This document shows, one piece after another, positions 13,505 through 24,229 of a stretch of 64,000 nucleotides of DNA. A program made the translations under genes and the position numbers. Within the stretch, counting starts at the first letter, position 1. Each line of letters starts with the position of its first letter. Below the pieces are notes generated by a model that ran no database searches, was not told the DNA's origin, and saw nothing but the letters and a program-made list of their open reading frames with translations. The DNA is from Elymus sibiricus (lineage: Eukaryota; Streptophyta; Magnoliopsida; Poales; Poaceae): positions 379,568,114-379,632,113 of the forward strand of contig CM077676.1 of assembly GCA_039707655.1 (NCBI GenBank). Reading direction: 5' to 3'.

Positions 13505-13548
13505 TGAAAGTTTTAATTTTTTTTTTGAAACAAAAAAGACTTTATTCC

Positions 13549-16500
13549 TCAAACAACAGCCAAATCGTTTACAATGAGATGAGAAATAAAGTCCGGAACA
13601 GAAGATTCCCAGAAATTGGAAGATTTATCACTAAACGCATTCTGTGCTAATGCATGCGCCACTTCATTTGCTTCGCGGAGGCAGTGCGAATAATCAACAT
13701 TTGCAAAGTCCAAAGATAACTGCTTGCATTCCATCACCATAGCTGCCTCCGGTCCTACATAATCATCTGGGTTTTGAACCGTCTCCACAACAAAGCTATT
13801 GTCAGACTCTACTGTGACCTTGTTGCATCCAATCTTCCCCGCTAAATATAATCCATTTCGAATCGCTATTGTTTCTGCCGAATCAACATTGCTAACCTGA
13901 GGGGATGAACCATGTTGCTGCCGCAATAAACCTCCCTCGCCCATCACGAGCGATAGCACCCGTTGCTCCTGTTAGAGTTTCAGACTGATAGGCTGCGTCA
14001 ACATTCACTTTTACTACGTCGCTCAAGGGCCGCCTCCACATGTGGTCACAGCTCCTTTCTGGCTGTTTGTTCATGTATGCACGGAAGAAGTTAGTGGCCA
14101 ACACTCTGATAGATAACGCTGCACTATCTGCAGTTTGAATCGTCTCTCCCTTGACGTGCTGTCGCCGTTGCCACCACAAGTACCACGCAGCAACTAATAC
14201 AAGTTCTGTTGTAGGGAGTCCCTCTGTAACAGATTTGATCTTGCAAAGGATTTCCACTGTGATAGATCCCGACCAGTCCTGGTCCACTGCTTGCACAATA
14301 ATATCGTATAGACCCAGCTCAGTCCAAACTTCCTTCACCCTTTTGCAAGTAAACAGGCAATGTTGAATGTCTTCCAATCCAGTTGCGCAGAACGGGCATT
14401 GGGGAATAAGCGGGATGTGTCTGCTTGCTAGTACACCGTAGCAAGGTAATGATCCATTCAACGCCTTCCATGTGAAATGTTTAATTTTACCTGGGATATT
14501 AAGATTTCACACCTCCTTCCAGATGGTATTTGCTTGCACGTTTCCTTGACCATCCGATCTTATAAGACAATGCCCGTAATGGTGCTCGAACTCCCTGTGA
14601 TATGCCGACCGGACCGAGAAGGTCCCTGATCGTGTATAATTCCATGCAACAAAGTCCTCCATGATCTGAACATTCAGAGGTATTTGGAGGATCCTTTGAG
14701 CATCAACAGGAGAGAACACATCTCTGATTAGTGCCTCGTCCGACTGACCAAGGTGTGGGTTAATAAGTTCTTCCACGTATCTTAGCATCGTTGCACCCCT
14801 AGGAGTAATGACCTTTCTTGAGGGACTCGAAGGGATCCAGGGATCATGCCATATATCGATTTGTGCTCCTGTACCCACACGCCATATGCACCCCCTCTGA
14901 AAGGTTTGAATGCCTGCAACGATACTCTGCCAGGTATAGGAAGACCCCTTCTTCGGTCCAGCCTTCAAAATGTTCCCCTCCGGATAATATTTTGCGCTCA
15001 AGACACGTGCACATAGAGAGTCCGGGTTCTGGATTAGTCGCCAACACTGTTTTGCTAACATAGCAAGGTTAAAACTGTGAAGGTCCCTAAACCCCAAGCC
15101 CCCTTTCTTCTTTGGCACGCACATCTTCCACCACGCAAACCAGTGCATCTTCTTCTTCTCATCACCATCACCCCACCAAAATCCAGCTATCTCATCTGTA
15201 ATTGTTTTGCAAATTCCTTTAGGGAGTTTAAAAACTGACATTGCGTATGAGGGAATTGCTTGGGCTACTGACTTTAACAAAATTTCCTTGCCCTGTATTG
15301 AGAGGAATTTCTCCTTCCACCCTTTAAGGTGTTGGCATACCCGGTCAACCAAGTGTTGAAAACAGTCACTTCTGTCAACACCCACCATGGTGGGCAAACC
15401 CAAGTACTTATCAGAAAGGGCTTCGGTGACAATATTTAGTTCCCCACAAACATCCTCCCTTACATCAACCACTGTATTAGGGCTGAAAAAACACTAGATT
15501 TGGCATTACTCTCCATTTGTCCTGAGCTCTCACAGTAAGTTTCCAATACTCTTCTCAAAGTATTTGCACATTGCTTGTTGGCCTTCATTAATATCAGAGA
15601 ATCATCTACAAAGAGAAGGTGGGAGATAGTAGGTGCATTCCTACACACCTTGACGCCTTCCAGATTCCCAATTTCCTCCTCATGAGCAAGCATGCTAGAG
15701 AGGCCTTCTGAGCAAAGTAAAAACAGGTAGGGGGAGAGGGGGTCCCCTTGCCTGAGCCCTCTCGTGGGGATGAATTCTTCCGTCTCTGTATCATTGAAAC
15801 GTACCCTGTAGCTAACAGAAGAAACACACTCCATAATTAGTTGAACCCATTGCTCATGAAATCCCATTCTTAACATCATCTTCTCCAAAAAGCCCCATTC
15901 AACTCTATCATAAGCTTTATTCATATCCAATTTTACCGCGCAGTAACCAGCGTTCCCATGTGTCTTCTTCTTTATGGTGTGAAAGCACTCGTAGGCCACC
16001 AGTACGTTGTCGGTGATCAACCTACCTGGGACAAATGCACTCTGCGTAGGAGATATTATCTCTCGTAGAATCCTCTTCAACCTATTAGCAATCATTTTGG
16101 AAATAATCTTGTAAACTACGTTACATAGACTAATGGGTCTATATTGTGTAATTACCTCCGGACTATCCACCTTTGGGATCAGCACAATGTTGGTGGAATT
16201 CCATCCAGAAGGTATTTTCTTTTTGTTTATTGCATCCAAAACTTCCTTCGTGAGCTCCTCTCCCAAAATGTGCCAAAACCTTTTAAAAAAGATTGCATGG
16301 AGCCCGTCGGGACCTGGCGCCTTCATATCACCAATTTGAAATAGAGCTTTGCGCACATCCTCCCAGGTATACGGAGCAATAAGAAGTTCATTCATTTCAT
16401 TTGTTACAAGCGGTTTTACAGAAGATAATAAACCATGATCAATCTCTCCCGCACTAGATGTAAACAGACTACTGAAATAGTCACAAACTAGGGGCCTAAG

Positions 16501-17668
16501 ATTATCATTACCTTCCACCCAAGCTTGGCTGTCATTTTTCGGTTTCTTAATAAGGTTCCTCCTTCTTCTTGCCGTAGCACAGTGCTGAAAATAGGAGGAA
16601 TTACGATCTCCCTTCTTTAACCAATTTATTCGACCTCTCTGGGCCCAGTAGATCTCATCTTGTTCTAGCAAATTTTCAATTAGGACTGACAGTTCCTTTT
16701 GTTTCATTTTGGACTCACCCGAGTATGGTTGCCTCATCAAACACTCGAGTTCCCTTCTCGCCTTTTTCAGCCTGGCCTGCAGCTTCTTCAAGATGTTGCG
16801 ATCCCACGCATGGAGTTCCTGATGTATCACATTGATTTTATCCATGGCGGTAGGATAAAGGCCACGATGTGATGCTTCCTGCCAGGCCGTATTAACAATT
16901 TCATGGACAGACTCCTCTGACAGCCATCGTACTTCAAATTTCCTTTCCTTCTTCGGTCGAGCTTCTGCCACACCAGCCAAATATTCCGTATCAAGCAGAA
17001 CTGGACGGTGATCAGACTTACCCATGTCTAAGTTACTCAGACCAGCAAGTGGGTGAAGGAGAAGCCATTCTGCGTTGGTGACAGCCCGATCAAGTCTCTC
17101 TCGCAAGCCGCCGCGGAACCATGTAAACTTGTCGCCATTGTACCCTATGTCTTCCAACCTGCAGTCAGATAGGGCATCTCGGAACGCCTGGAGTCGGGAT
17201 TGATGCCGGGGGGCGCCCCCTTCCTTCTCCGACGAGTATAAGATCTCGTTAAAATCTCCTATCACCACCCATGGCAAGCTCGACTGAGCATGCAAGTCCT
17301 TCAGATTATGATAGGTTCTCTCCTTATGGTCCCAACTTGGTTCGCCATATATTCCAGTCATCCTCCACATGCGCCCGTCCGTTTCCTCGACGGATACATC
17401 AATGAACTCAAGGGTGGTAGTCCGGTTGTAGATCCTCACCTCCTTCTTCCAGACTAATAAGAGTCCACCCTTTCTTCCATCTAGACTAGGAGCAACCAGT
17501 CTATGATCACATTTTAATTTCCGCATCAGGTCCTCTGCCTTGCCATCATCCAAATGTGTCTCGGACAGAAAAAACACATCTGGGTTAAACCGCCTCTGGA
17601 AGTCCAGAAGCGAGCGAACTGTCGGGGCCTCCTAGGAGGCCCCGACAGTTCCAACTGAAGATTTTCAT
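13549..17668 (-). pseudogene. LINE ORF2: endonuclease / reverse transcriptase / RNase H, broken
   Basis: The start ATG at 17668 opens the typical endonuclease N-terminus (WNCRGL). The endonuclease shows LSETHLDD, VIGDFNEI and the terminal SDHRPV motif. The reverse transcriptase shows KLDMNKAYDRVEW, GLRQGDPLSPYLF and the catalytic FVDDS. A zf-RVT domain follows (CPFC...HCLFTC) and then an RNase H-like domain (KVNVDAAY, AETIAI, VESDNS, NEVAHALA). Four lesions are visible: a one-base frame change around 17620-17645 within a palindrome, a frame change in a T run near 15485, an in-frame TGA at 14507-14509 and a frame change near 13905. Catalytic residues are otherwise intact, so the copy is fairly young. 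Family: plant L1 clade. Confidence 0.9.
17616..17651. repeat. 36-bp perfect palindrome
   Basis: Each 18-base half is the exact reverse complement of the other, centred on CCTAGG (between 17633 and 17634). It coincides with the WNCRGL-coding start of the LINE ORF2 and with the first frame break. Confidence 0.95.
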
Positions 17669-18179
17669 TGAGTCCGGCGATCCTCCAGCCTGACCCGGTC
17701 TGATTTGGCTACGGATCATCCATCCTTCTCTGTCTCTTTGGATCCTGCACCTTTTGTGGAGTGCTCATGGTTTCCTTATCAATCGGTGATACACCTGCCC
17801 GTACTAGATCAACCGTCCAAAGCAGACCACAACTGTAAGAGAAACACAGCAGCACAAGGCTCTCATGGATCACGGAGCGGCAAGACGAACAGCCACCTTG
17901 ACAGATCAAAACGGCTGGATCACAAACGACACCTTGGAGCAGAGCTCATGAAAGGTCGGACAATTACAGACGTCCTGCCGTAGCAAGCCGACTGGAGAGA
18001 TGACGACCAGCCAGCCGCAGAGCGGCGGGGTCGGATGAAGCAGCAGCCACGCCGCCGCCGTCGAAGTGGCGGCCGGCGGCGGCCGCTGACCTAGATCGCC
18101 TTGTGGGTCGCGAGAGCTCTTTCCAAAGAAAACGTTTCATCGGCTAGAGACGTTTTACTACGTTCTTTGGACCCATGTA

Positions 18180-18842
18180 TGAAAGTTCTAAGTTTACGGA
18201 GGTGTCTCTGGACCCATGTATGTCTGTCGTGTACATCAATTCCATGTATATAGTCCTATCACATCTTAAGTATCCCCTCTATGATTGTAGTTATGACATG
18301 CCTTTAATTTTGCAATGTTCAACTCAAATCTCAAAAGTTTGATATAGTTAGTGACCAACAATCCAAATTGATTAGCGTATTTTCGCGTGCATATATATAC
18401 ATAATTACATATACATATTTTGTTAGTTAAATTGTGGTCAAATTAAGTTAGATTTAATATTAGGGGCTGCCTTATTACAAACTAAGAAGGAGAGAGTAAG
18501 ATCTATATTTCTTTATTACATGTGACTTAGACATATATTTAGCTAAATTAATTATGTGTGGTCGTATGTGACACTGACGTACGTGATGACATCAATCATT
18601 TACATATAGATATAACTAGGATGTGACCACCTAATTGTCCCAAGCTAACTCCATCAAACATATCATGATCTGATAGTTAATGTTTACAATCTCAATAGAG
18701 AACAATTAGGGACCTCTCCAACCCGTTCGGGAAGATTCACACAGAATAATGCCTCAATGCCATATATAGCCCGTAGCGAGCTTGCTAGATAATACTAGGC
18801 GTGATTAGGTTCCCTCTCTCTAACCTCTCCACAAAAAGTTAA
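18180..18842 (+). promoter_or_regulatory. Proximal promoter and 5' UTR of the bHLH gene
   Basis: About 660 bp lie between the LINE and the start codon. A TATA box (CATATATAGC) at 18761-18770 lies about 75 bp upstream of ATG 18843, giving a short pyrimidine-rich 5' UTR ('ccctctctctaacctctcc'). One CATGC (18297), the core bound by IDEF1-type iron regulators in rice, is present, but a single 5-mer is weak evidence. The LINE may separate this core promoter from original distal elements. Confidence 0.5.
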
Positions 18843-20806
18843 ATGGATCTGCAGCAAGTAATGGAGCATCAACTGTTCGACGGCGACGCCGTCCCGAGCA
18901 GCATGATCTTGCCGTTAGAGGCAGACAACGGTTTCACCGACGAGCTGCCGTCTTTGCAGTTACCGGACCTGGACCTTGACTTCGACATCCACGAGTTCTC
19001 CGCACCGGCACCGGCGAAAGCGGCCTGCTCAGGTGGCTCCGGCTTGGTTGGTTCCGGTTCCGGTTCCGGCTCGCACAAGAAGCTCGACCACAACGCGTAC
19101 GAGCGCGACCGGCGGAAGCAGCTCAATCAGCTCTACTCCACCCTCCGTTCTCTCATCCCCAACGCAGATCACACCGTAAATCATTCCTTCACTCTTTGAT
19201 GCGAGCTAGTTAGGAGGTAGTAGTAGCCCTAACAATCAAGATGAAATATTTACATATTATGACCGATGTGTATCTCCCTATGACCCTATCTCGTGGGGCA
19301 TGCAGAAGAAGCTGAGCATTCGACGACGGTGTGTCAGGTCCTCGACTACATCCCCAAGCTGCAGAAGCAGGTCGAGAATCTGGAGAAGAAGAAACAGGAG
19401 CTCACCAGAGCCAAATGCAGAGAACGACTGCAGTGCATCAAGGACAACACAGGCCGTATTGTTTCTGCTACTCCTCTCGATGGCAACGAAATCATGGTCC
19501 AGGTTAGACTGCTGAGCAACATGGCTGAAGTCTTCCTCTGTCCAAGTGCATAAACTTATTTGAGAACGAAGGCCTTCACCTCATCAGTTCATCGACTTTC
19601 TCCACCTTAGAGGTCAATAGAACATTTTACAGCTTCCACTTTCAGGTACGTTTTTACATGCGCCCTTGATTTCCTGTTCATACTATACTAACATGGTACA
19701 CAACGCAAATGCGAGAGAATCATCTTTAATGCGTTTAAAAGTGTTAGTCTTATCGACACTGGCACATTCATAAAGGTGTAAACTTAGCCTTTACTTTTCC
19801 CGCAAAAAAAACTTAACCTTTATTTGGTATATGAATATAGATGATGTTGCTAAAAGACAACAAGGAAATGTGAAACATCTTTACAAAAATCTAGGATCTA
19901 ATAGGGCGTGAACATCAGCTCCATGGCACCGTGCAAACCCCCTTGCAATTTGCATGCATGCAAATAGGAGAAGACAAATTGGTGTCATCGAGATTCTAAT
20001 GAATCCTGAAACTCTAAAATGTTTAAATTATCATCAACCGCAAACCCGATTTACGACCAATCGTCACTGTTGGCTCGACGGGAGCTTAGATACAATATCC
20101 CATATATGTGTATCTTTCAACAACAACAATCCACCATTTTGTCATCCAGTGATTTATGGAGTTGGCATTGTGTTGGTACCACATTACCATGTGACAATTT
20201 GTTACAAAAGGCTGGTGACTAGTGTGTCATTGCGTGCTAACGAAAGATTCTAACACTTTGTTAAAGCATAAGTTAGGACCTAAAGATTTAGAAAGTAGTC
20301 GATGTATTGGTACCAAAGGTACCACATGGTAACTTGTCAGAGAATAGGATGGCGACTAGGGTGTTAGGAGTAATCTTTTAAAACTTCGCATGGCTGATGA
20401 ATGTGTGCCGAGTTAGGAGTAATCGGACCATTCGTTCCGTAAGTGATATTGATTTATTTTTTCCTCAATAATTTATTTATACAGTCAGATATCGAGGTGT
20501 GAGGGCACAAACCAAACTAACCTGCAATTTACACCCCTAAATCAAATTTTGCAATGGCCTCTAGTGTTGGTCTATAACTATACGACCATTTGCAATTTGT
20601 GCATAACTATACACCCATTCGCAAGGTTCTTGATTGCATGTGCATCTTGGACACCCTCAAGCCTTAGGCTCCATTAATCAATGCTCATTTATGTGCTCAT
20701 GCGTGGATATTCATGTTGGTGCCTAATAACTCATCAACCATTTTCTCTTGTGTTATTGCCCCTAAGAAATTTTTTATGTTATTGATATTGCTGATTATCT
20801 ATAAGA

Positions 20807-20828
20807 GGGGGGGGGGGGGGGGGGGGGG
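20807..20828 (+). repeat. G22 homopolymer
   Basis: Uninterrupted run of 22 G in intron 2. Length is unreliable in most sequencing data. Confidence 0.9.
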
Positions 20829-21024
20829 AAGATGGTAAGATGAGTATTTGTGTTTGCTATAAAAAAAATGATGTTTCAATCTTTTATCCACCCCATGCAC
20901 TAGATTAAAATTGTTTTTCGTGTGAGATCTGTCCAAGTGCAACAATGATGATCTACGGGTTATGATTTTTTGAGGGGGATATGAAAATCTATCTGTTATG
21001 ATATGCTTAGATACGACTATGAAT

Positions 21025-21335
21025 ATCTAACATATGCTATCTAGGTAAGCACAATTATCTAGATCTAATGAAGTAATCTATTTAGAAACATTTATATAGA
21101 TCCAAGCAATGCGATCTATTTAGGTACGTTCTATGTAGATCTAATAGATGTGATATTGCAGTACAATTTTATAGATCTAACATATGTTATCTGTTCCCAC
21201 AAAAAACAAAGCACATGTCATTTGTTTATGTATTATTATGTACATTTAACTATCATGATCTCTTTAGGTACAATTTTATGAAGATCTAACATATGTGATT
21301 TATTTAGTTATGGATACATAGAACTAAAAGGTACG
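21025..21335. repeat. Degenerate minisatellite, 36-39-bp unit
   Basis: Successive units begin 'atctaa' (21025, 21063 and following) and contain a 'gatctatttaggtac'-like core followed by 'tttatatag'. Four or five consecutive units are readable to about 21190, and one further unit near 21265-21315 follows a spacer. Confidence 0.65.
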
Positions 21336-22893
21336 ATCCGTTTGGACAAGGTTACCTATTTAGTATATAAAAAGTACAATCAAGGAATTTCTTGTACTTT
21401 GAATACTCATATGATTCATATTGAGCAAATGATGAATTTATGGAAGGGTAAATTATGATTGTGCCACTATTCAGCTCGAAATTGTTGGCGTGCCACCAAC
21501 CTGTGCGATGAAATTGGGCAGAAGGCCCTGTGCGACTTAGCCCAAGTTACGACCAGGTCTTCCCTCCATTGTTGTCGTCTCCTTTGACCCATTTCTTCCT
21601 CCATGATAGCCACCACTTTGCAATTTGATCTGCTGGGACTTGACTTCATCTTAAACGCACAACAATGGATTGAACTTGTCCCACTAAACGCACATTGGAT
21701 TGTGCTCTTGTTTGCTACGTAAGACTCATGTGCTCTTGTTGAGTTTACATTCACAAATCCCATCCATTGATACATAACTTTAGAATGTTAAGTTTTGACC
21801 GGCCGTTTTATATCATTTTATTAATAAAATAATTGATAGATTAACAAAGATTTTTGTTTATATGGAGATTAACAAAGATTGTAGCCTATTATACTTTATT
21901 TGAATTGGTAGATAATTTACAAAAATGAAAACACAGTACTTTCACCCTTTAACCGTTGCCTTTTAGTGTGTCGCCACACAACCCACCCAAGTGTGTATTG
22001 ACATGGTTACATATATTAATATAAATTGGATGCTCCCAAATTATTATAAACCGTCAATCTTTTATGACCCAATGGCTAATATTACTATTAGCTCTTACGA
22101 GGTAAGATGGTGTTAATTATTCTCAAGAACTATTGTGGACCTTATATTTCTACAAACTAGGAAAGAGGTTATGTTGCCATCCAATCTTTAATAAATAATG
22201 AAATTTATTAAAATCCTAATTAATATTTACTCTTGGTGTATCTATCTTTCAGTTTTGGCTTCAAAATTGTGTGTGCGCGCGCGCAGAAGGCATAAATTAT
22301 ATTTAAGACACTGAGGATGCACACAGCCAAATTATTACAAAAGGGAAAAAGAAAAATGGTGATCAAGAGAATAGTTGCAGCAAACATAACTGAACTAACA
22401 ATGATATGGAAACCATAGGGTAACGAGGGATTTCGACAAAGGCACCTTCCAGGAAGGGAACGCCGCGCAAACACCGTCGTCGCTAGCTGGATCCATCCAC
22501 TGATGCCAGAACATCGGTTCTAGTGGAACAAATAAGTCAATGGCGTTCTTCTAGAGATACACATGCGTGGATGATATCACACTTGCATGTTTTATGTACA
22601 TAATTATATATTCCTTATTAATCACGAAAGAAATTTAGAGAAAATATATTCTACCTTTTGTACCACGCACACATGGATAAAAATGTCAACATGCATAATT
22701 AAATACAAAACATAATCATTCATTTTTTGTGGGGCAAACATAATTATTTTATATGGAATATAAACCACATGAGATTTTCTTCTAGCAATGTAGGATGTGG
22801 TAATAAGAAAAAAAAATCATACTTCAAGACATATATGCATGTGTGTGATATATTTAATTGGAACGAGCATCACAGTATGTATGGAAGTTACTA

Positions 22894-23055
22894 CTCCCTC
22901 CGTCCGGAAATACTTGTTGGAGAAATGGATGTACATCTAGATACATCCATTTCTCCAACAAGTATTTCCGGACGAGATACATCCATTTCTCCAACAAGTA
23001 TTTCCGGACGGAGTGTACATCCATTTCTCCAACAAGTATTTCCGGACGGAGGGAG
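22894..23055. mobile_element. Stowaway MITE with a repeated right arm
   Basis: TA target duplication at 22892-22893 and 23056-23057. Left terminus is CTCCCTCCGTCCGGAAATAC and the right terminus is its inverted copy, the signature of Triticeae Stowaway (Tc1/mariner) MITEs. Instead of one right arm, the arm (about 38 bp, 'acatccatttctccaacaag' plus 'tatttccggacg') occurs three times in tandem. Non-coding. Confidence 0.9.
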
Positions 23056-23579
23056 TATTTGAATTGAGGTAGCATTATAGCTGTCAAAATGTGTTGTCTA
23101 TTCATCTTGTGCTTACTATGTTTTGTTAGTCGAATTTATCCTTGACTACCCAGAACAAACTTATCCTTGACTGATACATGGCTAGGATTAAAGTTTCCCC
23201 CTCCTAATGAGTTAAGTTGATCATAAAATTTATCATCGGAAATCGTATCAGGACGCTAAAAAGGAAGGAAGGGGCAACATATATTAGTACTAAATTTGGA
23301 TTTAATTGATTCACGTCTTCACACACAACACGTAAACAATATATATGTAACCAAATGTTATCTCTCTCAAAAACAAAGTAACCCGATATTAAATTTAACT
23401 TGCATGTTTCGAAGTTGATACACTGGAATGTGATTTTTTTATTTATCAAGAACTTAATTCACAAATTTGGTCTGAAACAGGTAAGACAAGGAATGGTAAA
23501 CAAGGAGTACTGCCCATCATTCTTCTGTCATGAGCTGGAGAAAGCCTTCAGAGAAAAAGCAGGACCATATTTGCAGTAG

Positions 23580-24229
23580 TACTGGATTTATATTATATTG
23601 TAATGATGACTTCTTGTTTTTATTTACGTCACATTAAACTTACTAGTGATGCACGTGTTTTTATCTTCCAAAAAGACCTAAATCTACTATAAATGTTCAC
23701 GAGAAGTACAAAATATCCCAAAGATAATAATAACTACATCAAGGACCCTAGATCACCGAAAGACCACTACTGCCTCCAAAACGAGCCACCGGCGCGCCGC
23801 TTGCTGCTCCCTTACCGGAGCTGGCCTGACCTTATTGATGGCAGTCGGGAAGTTTTCATACATGTGTCCACAAAAATCAGGACTCCAGAGCTACAATCGT
23901 CTCCACTGAACCCTTGAGTCGAATCGGAGGCCTTAGACCAAAACTCGCCAGCGCACGCATGGCGAGTAACCCAAACCTCGCTATCCAAAGGAGCCAACAG
24001 TGTTTCCTATGATATATAGGATGCGAGTATGTTTATTGTACACAAATTAAGGAAGTCTTCAAATTCAAACTCTTTAAACACCGGTGAAGCTGCTTCTCCA
24101 TCACTCACGAAGGCTACTCTTACAGCTAATTAATGGGCCACCGTAGCAAGTTGCAAATGGAATTTTCAAGTCATTTGTTCCGTGTGATGCTTCCCACTAA
24201 TGGTATACAAGAAATGTAGAATGAAATAA
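23580..24229 (+). other. bHLH 3' flank and anonymous sequence
   Basis: 23580-23700 is AT-rich and could hold the 3' UTR ('attatattgtaatgatgac'). 23750-24000 is a GC-richer block with a short plus frame and no domain I recognise. Nothing else supported. Confidence 0.4.

Larger units (their letters stand above)
13517..18179 (-). mobile_element. Near full-length L1-type LINE, inactive
   Basis: The poly-A tail appears as a T run at about 13517-13526, followed leftward in the element by 'aataaagtc'-type 3' sequence. ORF2 (endonuclease, reverse transcriptase, zf-RVT and RNase H) occupies 13549-17668. The upstream 17670-18120 is GC-rich, as expected for a LINE leader, but no ORF1 with a zinc knuckle is visible, so ORF1 is missing or eroded. 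A possible imperfect TSD is TGAAAGTTTTAA (13505-13516) against TGAAAGTTCTAA (18180-18191). It is only 12 bp with one mismatch, so the right boundary is tentative. The element lies directly upstream of the bHLH gene. Confidence 0.75.
19646..23480 (+). other. Intron 2 of the bHLH gene (3.8 kb)
   Basis: Donor CAG|GTACGT at 19645/19646 and acceptor GAAACAG|GT at 23480/23481. The intron is AT-rich and holds a G22 run (20807-20828), a degenerate minisatellite (21025-21335) and a Stowaway MITE (22894-23055). 21467-21775 and 22220-22480 have moderately open minus frames without recognisable domains. The other two gene junctions are conventional; this intron is long for the family. Confidence 0.7.
18843..23579 (+). 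pseudogene. Subgroup Ib bHLH transcription factor (ORG2/IRO2-like), frame-broken
   Basis: Three exons with GT/AG introns, all phase 0: 18843-19175, 19306-19645 and 23481-23579 (stop TAG 23577-23579). Exon 1 gives 111 residues: an acidic N-terminus, a Gly/Ser linker and the basic region HNAYERDRR (H83, E87, R90/R91, the E-box contact residues) with helix 1. Exon 2 carries the loop KKLSI, helix 2 (TTVCQVLDYIPKLQKQ), a leucine-zipper-like extension and an ACT-like tail. Exon 3 gives 32 residues containing CHELEKAF. Members of this family regulate iron-deficiency responses in grasses. Two single-base losses break the frame in exon 2: at about 19321, right after KKLSI, and at about 19533. Restoring both bases makes exon 2 a multiple of three and gives about 257 residues, normal for the family. 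Either this is a young pseudogene or the assembly has two one-base errors. Confidence 0.85.

Noticed and set aside
14818..15063. Plus frame opposite the LINE ORF2
   Set aside because: Shadow of the conserved minus-strand reverse transcriptase.
21467..21775. 102-codon minus frame in intron 2
   Set aside because: No family resemblance and no splice or start context; could be old transposon sequence but unsupported.
23693..23917. 74-codon plus frame after the bHLH gene
   Set aside because: No recognisable domain, no continuation, separated from exon 3 by a stop and AT-rich sequence.
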